Shown piece after piece: positions 21,369 to 35,777 of a DNA stretch of 64,000 bases. The position numbers and the translations under genes were made by a program. The notes beneath the pieces were generated by a model that did not search any database, was not told the DNA's origin, and saw only the letters and a list, made by a program, of their open reading frames with translations. Positions within the stretch are counted from its first letter, which is position 1, and each line of letters starts with the position of its first letter. Source of the DNA: Cannabis sativa (Eukaryota > Streptophyta > Magnoliopsida > Rosales > Cannabaceae); the NCBI RefSeq assembly GCF_029168945.1, contig NC_083605.1, positions 21,031,280-21,095,279 on the forward strand, in the 5' to 3' direction.

Positions 21369-23275
21369 TGTTGGAAATTATTTTACCAGGATCTATTTAC
21401 TATCATGTATGTTGGATTAACAACCTAATATGAATTCTAAAACAATGCAAATAAACACATAAAGTTAGAAAACCTTACAGTGGGTGCAGCGGAATATTAT
21501 GACTCCTTCCGTTCAGATCTCTAGCCCTTGATTCCTTTCTGTAGCAGAGCATCACCAAGATCTGAACCTGGATCTTCTTTTCTCCTTCTTTGATGCAGAT
21601 TTTCCATAGTCTTACATACTATGATTGAGATACCACTTGATGTGTGTGGGCACTACTCATCTCACAAGGATTTCAAAATTTTCTCTCTTTTCTCTCTTAA
21701 TTTCGTGGCTTATTATATTTCCAAGAGAAGAGAACAAGGTTGCTTTATATAGGGAAAAGGGAGAGCACAACTTTCCAAATAAAACAGTTTCCTTAATTAC
21801 TGTGTAATCAATTAACTGCCTTATTTAGTGTGATCCACCACTTTCCTATTTTTGCTAGGCTTTGATTAGCAATTACATGGCAATTAAAATTAAAAATAAT
21901 AATTGGGAAAATCACAAAGAGGTGGCCGGCCATAGGGTGATATGGGTCTCACTTGGATTTTGCAGTTTCCTCAATTTTATTTCTATTTCTCAAAAAATGT
22001 CATTTTTCCAATTCTAATCATTTAAATGCCAAAACTAATTATTTAATAACTAAAATAGATTATTAAATAATATTGTCATTTAAAATAATTATTAATTAAA
22101 CATACAAAGTCTCTTAATTAATAATTAAACCTAGAAACCCTTTTATTTACGATTTCATCCTTACTTAGTGAGAATTCATAAAGTAGACATAGTTTAACTT
22201 TTAGAATTATAAATGATTAATTAAAATCAATTAACTGAGTCTTACAAGCAGTATGGTCTCGACTAGTATGGGGACCATGGGTCTATATAACCGAGCTTCC
22301 AATAAGTCGAACCGAATTTACCAAGTAAATTCCCTAACTTATTAATTCCTCATTGAATCCACACTTAGAACTTGGAATTGCACTCTCAGTCATATAGAAT
22401 GCTCTATATGTTCCATAATATAGACACGTCATTAGTTATCCATTGTTATAACCCTAATGTGATCAATGATCCTCTATATAGATGATCTACATTGAAAAGG
22501 CACTACTGTTACCGCTACACCTTCAATGTATTTTATCCTTAAAACACTTAACCCTGTATAAATGATATTTCAACTAAGTGAAATGAGATCTCCACCATTT
22601 ATCTTCGTTTGGTTAAGCTCAAAGGAAATCATCCTTTACTTCTATTTGCCAGATAGAAGCTATAGATTCCATATTTATGTTAGCGCTCCCACTCAATTGC
22701 ATTACCGTGTTTCCAAAATGTACGTATCACCCTGGCTGTCAAAAGTAGGCTTAACTAACAAATCAAAGAACACGGATAACACTCTTGAGATTGAACCTAA
22801 CCATATCAGGATTAAGATCATTTGATCTAGGATCAACATGTGATATTGAATTGAATAGATATTACGGTAAATTTTAATATATCTAATCAAAGTTCAATAT
22901 CGGTCCCTTCCGATGTATACTCCATACATCCGATACTGGTAAACTTTGCCAATGTCCTGGAAAGGACATAACACTTTTCCAAGGTGTAAGAATACCTATC
23001 GCTGATTATACCATGTCAGTCTAAATCCAGTGTTCTGACAAATCAGGGAATAAACTTTTGAACATATAATTAAGATTATATTCCACTGTGCTGACAACAC
23101 TATAATCTTTAACAAATTCATATGTTCTGGACTTAAAAAAAATTCATACATTATATACATATAATCATGAAATAAATCATGTGAACCATGCAACATAAAA
23201 TGTTATTTCTGATCTTTATTAATAAGTAAATCTGATTATATGAAATGAGTTTTATTTAGGGCATAAAACCCAACA
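21369..23275 (-). repeat. Copia B 5' LTR
   Basis: A 1,907-bp, uninterrupted TGTTGG...CCAACA repeat. It is the counterpart of 12997-15344 and gives the pre-insertion sequence for the Cassandra solo LTR. Confidence 0.92.
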
Positions 23276-23280
23276 GTTTT

Positions 23281-23443
23281 CCAAAGAACGTGTGACTGAG
23301 GACGAAGCACGCTGGAAACACTCGTGTTGGTCTGTAGGGTCAGTCATCAATCCAGGAAGCAGCCAGAGTGGCGTACTCGTGTATAAGAGCCATTATTTCG
23401 TGGGTGGAAGGACCCAATGGAGGCTTGAAGCGGGGACGTTACA
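23281..23443 (+). repeat. Cassandra LTR, 3' part
   Basis: The continuation of 12729-12996 after Copia B, ending GGGGACGTTACA. It is followed by ATATGGTATCAGAGC, the primer-binding site at 23447-23458. Confidence 0.85.
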
Positions 23444-24056
23444 ATATGGTATCAGAGCAATACGGTCCTAAATGATGTGGTTGACCCCAACATGTAATGT
23501 TTATTGCCACGAGACGAGCTCGACTCACTGTACTGTAAGTTTTTGTTCAATATGTTCATGTTAGTTTTACATATTTTATGTTGCGTTACATCTTCAGTGT
23601 AACTAGAAGTTTTCTTTGTGTTTAGAAGAATATGTCTGAAATTTTATGGGTAGGATTCGATCAATGAGATATTTTTGGAAGAAAAAAAAAAATTAAGAAA
23701 ATGTTTCAAGGTATTGCTATATTACGTAATTTAAGTTTGATTTTTGATAAGTTGTACGTATTTTCATAAATAAGGAGCATAAGATGAGTGTTTTTCAAAA
23801 GGAATTGTGTTATAAGAAGATTGGAATAGAGTATGTTAGGAAAAAAAAATTAGTTGTTATATTAGTATTTCTAACGAGAGTGTATGTTTCAGGTTAAATT
23901 AGACATATATAACTCTTGGTACATTTTTAAGTTTGATTTTTTTTTAAATGTTAATGGATAGATAATTTTAAGCTCTACTCTTTTATTAGAAATAATTAAG
24001 TTGAATTTTGGTTAAGGGTGAAATGTAACCATTAAGGTTATAATAGAAGAACAGAT
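23444..24056 (+). mobile_element. Gypsy 5' leader fragment after a primer-binding site
   Basis: After TGGTATCAGAGC the sequence is not Cassandra. It has GACGAGCTCGACTCACTGT (23513-23531), very close to GACAAGCTCGACTCATGGT at 54692-54710 in the leader of another Gypsy element here. A possible gag start (ATGTCTGAAATT at about 23630) stops after 11 codons. It ends at the next Cassandra LTR. Confidence 0.6.
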
Positions 24057-24886
24057 TGTGACAGTCAGTAGTCCCGTGATTCGTAAGGGAATGTGCAATC
24101 CCACACCGCTTGGGGAAGGTCAAGTGTGATGATTCTGAGGCTGTGTAGGTATGGGACTACACAGTTGAAGAGGGCTTAAATGGATTGATTGGTACTACCA
24201 GTAGCCAGAGTAGCGTACTCGTGTATAAGAGTCATTCATTCTGTCGGTGTAAGGGCCCAATGGAGGCTTGAAGCGGGGAGTTACAAAATGGTATCAGAGC
24301 CTTAACCCAGCCGGAAGTGTGACGTCTCAGGAAATTAAACGGACTAGCAAGTGTGACGTCTCGGGAAATTAGGGCACTACGAAATGGTATCAGAGCCTTG
24401 ACCCAGCTGGAAGTGTGGTCGACGAGGACGTCGAACCCCGTAAGGGGGGGTGATTGTGACAGTCAATAGTCCCGTGTTCCGTAAGGGGAAATACCAGGTA
24501 AGTTGTGCAATCCCACATCGCTTGGGGAAGGTCAAGTGTGATGATTCTGAGACTGTGTAGGTATGGGACCACACAGTTGAAGAGAGCTTAAATCGATTGA
24601 TTGGTACTACCTATGTCAACAAGGTGCATCTTGTTTTTCGGTAGCCCATCTCGAAAGAACTCCACAGTTAAGCGTGCTTGACCTGGAGCAATTTTAGGAT
24701 GGGTGACCTCCTGGGAAGTTTTCCCAAGAAGCGTGTGAGTGAGGACGAATCACGCTGGAAACACACGTGTTGGTCTGTAGGGTCAATCATTAATCCAGGA
24801 AGCAGCCATAGTGGCGTACTCGTGTATAAGAGTCATTATTCCGTGGGTGGAAGGACCCAATGGAGGCTTGAAGCGGGGACGTTACA
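24057..24886 (+). mobile_element. Cassandra TRIM with one internally deleted LTR
   Basis: Left LTR 24057-24285 (229 bp), internal domain 24286-24454, right LTR 24455-24886 (432 bp). The left LTR lacks about 200 bp that include the whole 5S-like block; the join is at about 24200. The internal domain has two PBS copies (24289-24301 and about 24384-24396), with a Gypsy LTR tail between them (GGACTAGCAAGTGTGACGTC..., as at 12616 on). The flanks CAGAT and TATTA differ, so it has no target repeat of its own. Confidence 0.75.
24692..24720 (+). promoter_or_regulatory. 5S-like box C in Cassandra right LTR
   Basis: GGATGGGTGACCTCCTGGG at about 24698-24716, with box A-like AGTTAAGCGTGCTTG at about 24667-24681. 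It is missing from the left LTR of the same element. Confidence 0.75.
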
Positions 24887-24891
24887 TATTA

Positions 24892-27800
24892 AAAATCAAA
24901 TTTTGCATACATCTTGAAGATTATGCAAAAATTATATCCATATATTCTTCAAAATATTGTAAAAAAATTGCTGAATAATTATTTTATGGATGAATAATTA
25001 ATAAATTTTTAAGAAATTTATAATAATGTTCTACTTGTTCAACGTCATTCTCTGAAGTGAATGTAATAATTTTAAATAATCTATGACATTGTTTACTACT
25101 CAAATATTTCCAGAAGAAATTGGAAACAACTAAAAGATAAAATACCACACACAATCAAAGTGCATGAAATCTTTATATCATGTGTGGAATATAATAATAG
25201 TAGTCATGTACCTGTAGTACGAACACAAGATAAAATTATTTAATTATTGAATAGAATGTGAATTGTACATATATATTAGTATATCACAAATTTATTGTAC
25301 ATTTAGAATATTTAAATATCATTCTCTGAAGAGAATGAATAGACATGAAATTCTATTTCAAAGAATATAGATTTTACATATATTGGTAATGTTAGAAGTA
25401 AATTAATATATACATATTTTATTATTTCTTGAAATCAATAGCTTCAAACTATTATTGGTACAAGATATGCATATACATTTACTATTTAGTTTAGTTTGCA
25501 TATTCCCATAAATGAATAGATAATTTACTAATATTTGTTAGTGATCCAATATAGTCTAATATAATTAAAGTGATAAAGAATCACAAAATGATTATTTGAA
25601 AAATTTCCTGAAGAAGTCTTACATACAATACTTGGAGTAGTAAAATATCTTTGTATGTACCTAGATATATAGTTTTTATCAAGTCATGATAATGAGATTG
25701 TTGATTAGTGTATTAATAAATTAGACGACTTGTTAGAAAGATACGGGGAAAAATGAATGCTATATTATGGTTATGTCTATTTGACCATTACAACAACATG
25801 ATGAAGTTGTCATGTACCCTTTAAATTATATATATCATTGAATTGATGATAGTGATTCCTGAAAAAATATAAAGTTTGATAAACATCATAGTAACTCTTG
25901 AAGAGTATATATTTTAGAGAATACTTTAATTATTTTATTTGTGTATATAAAAATGAAACTTGTAATGGTTACTTATATGTTGTAGTGATTTTACATTACC
26001 TTATGAAAGTTTCATTGAAATATAAATGATAGTGAACTTGAAGTTCATGGATTGAGTTATTTTGAATGATCAATCATATGAAATAAATTGTCAAATGATT
26101 TGACTAAATTTTGTTGAAGAATCAGAATATTCTTCTCATTGTTAATTTATAAGGCTAAAAAAAAGAATGTGCATATATTTGCATGTAGAAAAAATGAAAG
26201 TATATTTTCATATTTTTATTTTTTTTAAAAAATATATATGTAGTATTTCATTTAGTTTCTCTTTTATATTTGTTTATAAGATAAAGTTATATTTTTATTG
26301 ATAATTATTTTGCTGATATAATTTATTTCAACATATATGATTTTATTTATTTATCTAGAAAATAAATATATATTAAATTATTTTTGAAGAAAATATTTAA
26401 ATTATATTTTTTTAACAATCATGAGCCATTGTTAGATTTTTATTGCATAATTTCTTATTGATCTGATAAGATCAAATGATCATGGATTTACAAAATTTGT
26501 AGATTTATGTATTTTTAATTACACACGACTCATTCTTAGAAATGAATTATGTTCACAACTATTGAACTTAAACTTGAAGTTTATTGAACCTAAAATTCAA
26601 TGTCATATAGTATATATGAGTTTAAGCAAATATTAATTTATTGTGATATATTGAAATCCCTTTAAGTGTATTAATATTATTAGATATCACAATTTTTAAA
26701 ATTCTCTCGAGAAGCATTTGGGATCGATGATAATTTTTGAAAAATGATCCTTGCACAAAGTATATAAGAACAATATAATTCAAAATGATATATACCAACT
26801 GCAAATCAATATTATTCAAAGTTGAGTTAGAATGAGTTGAAAACACATGAATCGTAAATGAACAATGTAGAAATTATTAATAAATGTTCATTTGATTTGT
26901 CCTGAAGTTGTTAAATCTAGAGGTACTCATAGAGATACCTTAATATTATAAAGTATTAATGATTTAAAAATGATAACCGTGATGGAGACGGTGCTCTAGA
27001 AGAGACTCCTAAGAGAAGTTAGACATAACACATTTGATCATAATTAAATCCCTGAAGCGGTTTATGTAGGTACCTATAAATGATAAACATATTTGGAAAA
27101 TATGTAATTTAAAGAGATCTCTATAAGTTATGTCAATATGGGAGGAAATTATCATATTCAGAAATTTTTGTCAATAATAGATGTTGAATGTGTGCATATG
27201 CAATAAACTAACATGAGATAGCAATGATCATGATATTAGATTTGTTGAAAACTATCGACATACATTTTGTTTTTGGCCAAAACATTATGACGCAGTCCAA
27301 CAAATTTACTCGCATAAAGTGAAGTAAGACCTGTAGGGTGTGCAAATAAATATTTATAATGAGAAATTTACATATATGTATTTGTACACAATGAATTATT
27401 GTACAAAGTTTACATAGACATGAGATTGATTGAAATAAGGCTTAATATTGAGAAAATATAATCATGATTTGATTATAGTTTGGAATATATTTTATGAGGA
27501 TTTATAAGCGTCACATAAATGTTGCAACAAAAGGTTATTTATTTGGAGCTCCCAATCTAGTGAAAATTTGAAATAAAAATTTTAGAAGAATTTAATACAT
27601 ATAAGGGATATAAATTTAAAGTCGCACACACTATATGACAAAGATCTTTGTATGAAATAGACATGTAAGTAAATTATTAGTTGAAAAATACATATAATTG
27701 TCTATGCAATATAAATTCGTAAATTATACATTGTGATAGACTCTTGAAGAGTCTTTGATTATATTATAAATGATTAAAGAACAAATTTTTATTTATTTTT

Positions 27801-28915
27801 GTATATTGATAAATATTAAATGTATGTAATTTGTTCATTAGTAGAGAAGTCCTAAAGTACTTCATATGCATCAAGAATTATAGATATATGATCATTTGAT
27901 ATGAAAATTAAGATCATACAACAAGAATGGAACAAATATATGGTATTGGAGTACCATCATTGTCACAAATGAAAATTTATATTATCATTAATGTGTTATG
28001 TTCATATCTACTTAAAATTTTAAACTTTGGTATGAACAAAGTTGCATACACACATGAATGATACAATTAGTTAGATAAATATTGATGTTCCACAAACCCC
28101 TCATCCATAATTTAGAAGTCCACACATACTCTGGAAGAGTTATAGAAAATATATGATCATAGATAATATACGGTGATATTTTAAAATTGATAACAATAAT
28201 CTTATGAGATATATTATCACCAAAATAATTGTGGATCATATGTACATGAGGGAGAGACATATTCATGTTGCACTCTTTTCCCCTTAGTTCAGGTTTTGTC
28301 CCACTGGATTTTTCTGGCAAGGTTTTTAATGAGGCAACTTGTAAATAGTTATGAATATGAAATATATAATGCACTCTTTTTTCCTTAGTTCAGGTTTTGT
28401 CCCACTGAGTTTTCCTGACAAGGTTTTTAATGAGGTAACTTAAAATCATGTTAACATACTTGCATTTTATGAAGCAAGTAGAGAATATGTGGGAGTGAGA
28501 TCATTGACATAATATATTCCGGAAAATATAAGGATTGCACTCAATAAAGAAGTATCAACACAAGCAGTTCTCTATGAAGATAACGCGAAATACATTGCTC
28601 AACTAAAACTATAATGAAGAAGATGGAGCTAAAGGTATTTTCACCAAATTCTTCTTAACTCATGATTTTAAGGAGAATGACTATATTGATGTTCAACAAA
28701 TTGAATCAAGTGTCAATCTTGCATACTTATTCACAAAGTCATTACCAACATCAACATTTGACAAGATAGCTCACACGATTAGAATTTATCGATTAAAAGA
28801 TCTCCACGAATGCCTAAATGAGGAGGAGTTAGTTTACACTGCACTCATTTTCTTTGGACCAAATTTTTCAGTAAGGTTTTTAATGAGATAGTTTTTATAG
28901 ACATCCAAGGAGGAG
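24892..28915 (+). pseudogene. Very old Copia element body, strongly decayed
   Basis: AT-rich sequence with scattered Copia pol traces on the plus strand. An LQRSLY-like piece (ACAAAGATCTTTGTATG, about 27640) matches the RT motif LQRSLYGLKQ. REYVGVRS near 28480-28505 matches the REYxWLRS block. QAVLYEDNAKYIAQL at about 28563-28607 is the RNase H YEDN motif, followed in shifted frames by FTKSLPTSTF- and RLKDL-like remnants to about 28805. Stops and shifts are very frequent. No 5' LTR or gag was recognised; 24892-27600 is featureless apart from this context. Confidence 0.65.
28255..28905 (+). repeat. Triplicated pre-polypurine segment of the old Copia
   Basis: CACTCTTTT...GTTTTGTCCCACTG...AAGGTTTTTAATGAGG... 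occurs at about 28270-28340 and 28371-28440, and in diverged form at about 28840-28890. This is the usual segment between pol and polypurine tract, here duplicated. Confidence 0.65.
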
Positions 28916-29159
28916 TGTTATGAAATATTATTTATGTATGTCCAAATCACCATATTAATTATCACCATTAATGCATGATTGTCTTTTTCTTTATTACATT
29001 AATTTGGTTTCTCATTCCTTTAGTCAATAGTTTTGTATAAATATGGGTTCACCCCATTAGAATAAACAAGTAAGAAATTCTCATTCAGTTTCTCTTTCTC
29101 TTTTCATCTTCTTCTTTTCTTCTTATCTATTTTATATTATTCTATATTATTTTATAACA
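28916..29159 (+). repeat. Short Copia 3' LTR (244 bp)
   Basis: TGTTATGAAATA...TTTATAACA after the purine tract CCAAGGAGGAG. It contains TATAAATATGGG (about 29035) and GTAAGAAATTCTCATTCAG. The body upstream shares its orientation. No second LTR was found in the window. Confidence 0.8.
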
Positions 29160-29910
29160 TCAATATATATAAAGAAATTTACAAGAAGAGTTTAGATGAC
29201 ATTTAACTTCTTTTTCTATCTTATTTTTTTTTCTATTTTATAACACAATCTGTTATTTTATTTGAAAGATAAACTACACATACAAGTTCAAAGTCCCACA
29301 TTGTGTAGAACTTTTTAAGTGTTATTCATGTTGGTTATAATTAGTACTTTTATTATTTTATTTTTTTTTTGTCTTAAAAATATTATTTTTTTTAGTGAGT
29401 GATTGATTAATATATTACTCAATAAATTTTTATATATATATTTCAATAAATAGTTATATATATTTTAATAATTAAATATATTATGCTAATTTTATATTTT
29501 ATTTGTTTGAGTTAAAAATAATTTTTTACAACTAAAATATTTTTTCATAAATTTTAATTTGTTTAAAAGTTAAAAATTTATTTGTAAAAGGTTACTTATA
29601 TGACTATTTGAACATATTTTATTATATTTTTATTAATTTTTTTTCTTCATTTTTTTTGTTAATTTATCATTTTAATTTTAAAATATAAAACATATATATT
29701 TCTACAAATTGATTTATTAATATTGTTTTATCATTTTTCTTATTTTTATTTTTATAAGTTTAGTTTAAATTATTTAAATAGTTAAAATTAGAGATAAAAA
29801 TTGACATTTTTTACCTAAAAAATACTTTTGTAGTTATACATTATAAATTAAAAACAAAAATATGAACTTTAAAATAATTTATGTGGCATTCTACTTTTTT
29901 TTTTTTCTTC
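29160..29910. other. AT-rich sequence, nothing recognised
   Basis: Runs of T and A, no reading frame of note, and no repeat that I could match to other parts of the window. Confidence 0.6.
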
Positions 29911-31895
29911 CCTTAGAAATACATGTAGCTTCACATAAAATTCATCAAATCACATAAACTCAACATGAATCATGTAAATCACATAAAAAATAATTTAAAT
30001 CCTTTTAAATCTATATTTTCATGAAAGTAAATTTTTACCATGACTCTAAGGCTAGGTGTTAGAACTTATTTTATCAGGATTTTAATTTACTAACATATAT
30101 ATTGATTATAAAATATATAATCAAATATCCTAAAATATAAAATTCATGAAACGATAAATAAATATCTTGATGTTTAAGATCACTTACATTAATGACAGCG
30201 GAATATAATAACTCCTTTCGTTCAGTACTCTAACCCTAGAATCCTTTCTATAGCATTGTATCGCCAAGTAGTGAACCTGGATGGCTTTCCTTAACCCAAT
30301 AAAGCGACAATTCTTTACAATCTTCTACAAAAGTCTGAGTACTATCTTGATTAGTGTAGGTTGGTACTCAATTCACCTTTGGAACACATTTTTGAAATGG
30401 CTGAGGAAAGAAAGAATTCGAGTTGCCTGACATGAAAAGTTAGGTCTCTCTTTTGTCTATCATCATGTTCCTTATATAGGCATTCCTTAGGGTTAGTTTA
30501 ACATGAGATGGACTTAAAATAAAGACAATTGGGCTTAGAATCTAACCCATGGCTGAAAGCCATTATGGTTCATAGAGTTAGATTTTTGTCACTTTATTTT
30601 AACTTAATGAAACATTGTGTCTTTTCCAATTTTATCACTTATCTTATCTAATTATTTAACTACCAATTTTAATTTAATAATTATAAATAATTATCAAATA
30701 AAATACAATTTAAATATATTTATTTATTAGACCTATGAAGAGTCTTAATTAACAAATAAACACACATTTCTTTTTTCTTCTCAAAATAACCCAAACTTGG
30801 TGAAATTTCTCAAATAAGACATAGTCTATTCTGAATTCTAATAGACTTATTAAATCAATTAATTAGGTGTACAAGATGTTATTGTCCCAAATAATGTAGA
30901 GATCATGGGTCTATGTAACCAAACTCCCAATAAGTAGATCTAAAATTTACTAAGTAAATTTCCTAGCTGAATTATTCCTCCTGATTGTACTATTGATTTA
31001 GAATCCCACTCTTGGTTACATAGAACACTCTATATACCAAATATAGATGCACTATGAATTATCCATTGCTTCAATCTAAACAATCATTTATCCTCTATGG
31101 ACAACTTACATCAAGTAGGAGCAAATTTTTTGTTTTACCCTTCAATGTATTTTGTTTTTAAAACACTTATCTATTTATAAATGATATTTCAATAAACTAA
31201 TATAATTACCGAAATAAGAGTTCTTCCATTTATATCATTTTAGCCAATATCTAAGGAAACTATCGTTTCACTTCTAATAGAATCTACAAATTCCATATCT
31301 ATGATTAACACTCCCACTCAATTGCACTACCAAATTCTCAAGATGTAAGTATGGGCTAGTCCTACGAGTAAGCTGGTAAAGAACAAGTCAAAGAATTCAT
31401 ATAGTACAAATAAGCTAGAACCTAACCATCTCAAGATTGAGATCAATTGTCCTAAATCAATTAAATGACATCGACTTGGAAAAGACATAACGGAAAGTTT
31501 ATAATTTCTTTTCTACTGTATATCAGTCCAATCCGATGTATAACTGATACATCCAATATAAGTTTACTTTGCTAATGCCCTAGAAAATACATTCTACTTA
31601 TCTAAGTATAAGTGAACCACATCATTTATTATCACGTTAGTGTAAATCTAGTGCACTGATAAATCGTGAGACTAAATAGTTTGAAGCATATAATCATGAT
31701 TATTTTCTACCGTGATGACAATATTATAATCATGAATAACAATATGTTTGAGATTTATTAGAATTTATATATTAAACATATAATCATGAAAGTAATCATG
31801 TGAACCATGTAAAATAAAATAATTTTTAATCTTTTATTAATTAGTAAATAAAATTATATTAAAATAAATTTTATTTAAAGCATAAAATCCTAACA
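29911..31895 (-). mobile_element. Old fragment of long-LTR Copia (copy E): LTR plus leader
   Basis: LTR 30057-31895 (TGTTAGAACTTATTTTATC to CATAAAATCCTAACA), diverged from copies A, B, D and G throughout but clearly collinear with them. Left of it, 29911-30056 matches the sequence next to the 5' LTR of copy B (CATGAAAGTAAAT...TACCATG), including a decayed primer-binding site. It is therefore the 5' end of a minus-strand copy. The rest of the element is missing. Confidence 0.75.
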
Positions 31896-32230
31896 AACGA
31901 TATGTATTATTTTTAAACCAGAAAGGGAGCAAAATCATGATCATATATAGTACTATTATGAAAATCATGAACCATATTTTATTAGTATGCATAGTTAGCA
32001 CATGCAATTAGGCTTCCAATATTTTCAAAATTTGTAAGATTACATTCGCTTAACTAGTTTTAATTTGCTAATTGTGCTACTGCAAATCAATATGCATCAA
32101 TCTACATGTGCATGCAAATCAAAATGTTGTATCACATATTCCACAAGCACATGGAGCTTCTTTCGTTTTCCCTTATTTATTAGCTCTCAAACGTGTCATA
32201 TATACTAGGGGAAATGTACTTAATTGCCAT
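31896..32230. other. Spacer, nothing recognised
   Basis: AT-rich, with short frames only. Confidence 0.6.
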
Positions 32231-32233
32231 TTA

Positions 32234-32529
32234 GGTGGGGTTTGGTTGGGTGGAATGAAAATATAGAAATTGGAATAGGAATGAAATGGAATAAAATTTA
32301 AAATGCATAAAAAAATTGATACAAAAATCATTAAATATTTTCTCATGTTACATTGGAATGGTCTTTCCTTTCATTTTAAAATGGAATAGTCATTCCACTA
32401 AAATGGTGGAAAGGGCATTCTATTGGAATGCCATTTCAATACTTTAAAATGCAACCAAACAAAGGAATAGAATAAAAATTGTTTCCTTTCCATTCTATTT
32501 TATTTCATTACCTCCAACCAAACGCCACC
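32234..32529. mobile_element. Tourist-like MITE (PIF/Harbinger type), 296 bp
   Basis: Terminal inverted repeats of about 26-30 bp, GGTGGGGTTTGGTTGGGTGG at the left and the complement of GGTGGCGTTTGGTTGGAGG at the right, flanked by TTA on both sides (32231-32233, 32530-32532). TTA repeats and GTTTGGTTG-type ends fit PIF/Harbinger MITEs. The inside is non-coding and has further inverted repeats around GGAATG/CATTCC. Confidence 0.8.
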
Positions 32530-32532
32530 TTA

Positions 32533-33471
32533 ATTTTTATAGCGTCAATACTAATTGAATAATTAGCAATGAAAATACTCGAGTTTTTTAGTTTATTTCA
32601 CTTAAATATATAACTCTATGTTTTAGCGGTGAAAGTGGCTTCCGTTACAACTATTTGGCAGCCATAGATATTATATTGTTAAGTGTCATGTTGATGCAAT
32701 GTGGCAATCTCTAATTAGTACAAATAATTTAATTTTGATTTATTATTTAAAAAATTCAATAAATTATTAAAAAAATTAATGAAAATTATTTAAAATACAA
32801 TAAACATAAAAAATATATTTTAAATGGCGAAATATTGATGTAGAAATCTAGATACAGTTATCTGGTGACACTCACTCGCTAGATTGGCGAGAATGTATTA
32901 TAAATTAAGTATAAATAAGAGAGACACAATAATTTATAGTTGTTTACTCCCTGTATCACGATAGTAACAGAGCTATGTCTACCTCAAGTTTTATTTCTCA
33001 CGAGATGGATTCCAAAAAAATGGCTAAGTCTGGATACTCTAATTTCTAGAGAGAAACTAGGGAGAGATGCTCTGAACTTAAAAAAAATGCTTGTGGAGCT
33101 CCCTTTTTACAAGGAATGAGGTCCAATTAAAATAATAATAAAATATTCTAAAAAAATGTGAAAAAATACATTTAGGCTATTTTTTTACTATTGAGAATGA
33201 TCTAACAGTGAAACTGACTCCAAAGGTCGGTCATCAATTTTTGGAGCTTGACTCGTGTTTGTGGGACCTACTTCGGGTAAACTGTAGCTTAAATTCATAA
33301 CTCCCTTGGGGGTAAAATTTTGAGTCGATAACTTCAGAATTACGATTAGAGTGTGAGACATGACTTGATAGAGCATTGAAATAGTTTTGTAACTCAAGTT
33401 GACATTAACCTAGACACTAGGTCAGTTGGAAAATGAGCTAAAGATGAATTTTGTATGCCTAAGTGATATTT
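32533..33471. other. Spacer, nothing recognised
   Basis: No convincing gene. Before the solo LTR inserted, its right end was joined to 35533 on. Confidence 0.55.
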
Positions 33472-33476
33472 TGACA

Positions 33477-35527
<2,051 letters not shown>

Positions 35528-35777
35528 TGACATCACTTCGCTAGTTTTTGCATTCTGGTGAAGCTAGTCACTAGTTCTCGGATATGTTGCTATTTTGCAA
35601 AAACGGGAGACTCAAAACTCTGGATTTTTCAGTAAGTCACTTTATCAAAAAATAAAAATATGAAGCTGTGAATTTGACTCTTCTGGATTCATGGCTCTTA
35701 GTTATTATGAAAAATTAAACGAACGGTCGACAAGAAATCAGAATCAAATAAGCAGAACCCAGTGCACTAGGCCATAT

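Larger units (their letters stand above)
12997..23275 (-). mobile_element. Copia long-LTR element, copy B, structurally complete, with GTTTT target repeat
   Basis: A 10.3-kb minus-strand element. The 5' LTR is 21369-23275 and the 3' LTR 12997-15344 (the latter enlarged by a 433-bp Cassandra solo LTR). Perfect 5-bp repeats GTTTT flank it (12992-12996, 23276-23280). The two LTRs look very similar: in the first ~300 bp I count only a few substitutions and a 2-bp indel, so the insertion is fairly young. The interior has a broken pol 3' end next to the 3' LTR and about 4 kb of AT-rich, apparently non-coding sequence with no recognisable gag, integrase or protease. It therefore resembles a large retrotransposon derivative (LARD) or heavily deleted copy that depends on other elements. 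Confidence 0.85.
10143..24886 (+). mobile_element. Chimeric Gypsy/Cassandra compound flanked by TATTA
   Basis: A block opening with a Gypsy LTR (TGTAATACCC at 10143) and closing with a Cassandra LTR (GACGTTACA ending 24886). Both outer ends touch a perfect 5-bp direct repeat TATTA (10138-10142 and 24887-24891). Internal order: Gypsy LTR; primer-binding site; Cassandra internal domain; Cassandra LTR (split by Copia B); second primer-binding site; Gypsy leader; Cassandra LTR lacking its 5S part; Cassandra internal domain holding a Gypsy LTR tail; full Cassandra LTR. None of the inner Cassandra boundaries has its own target repeat. The boundaries are seen; that the whole is one recombinant insertion is inference. 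Confidence 0.6.

Noticed and set aside
28012..28374. 120-codon minus-strand frame
   Set aside because: It overlaps decayed plus-strand Copia sequence and a duplicated pre-polypurine segment; no motif on the minus strand.
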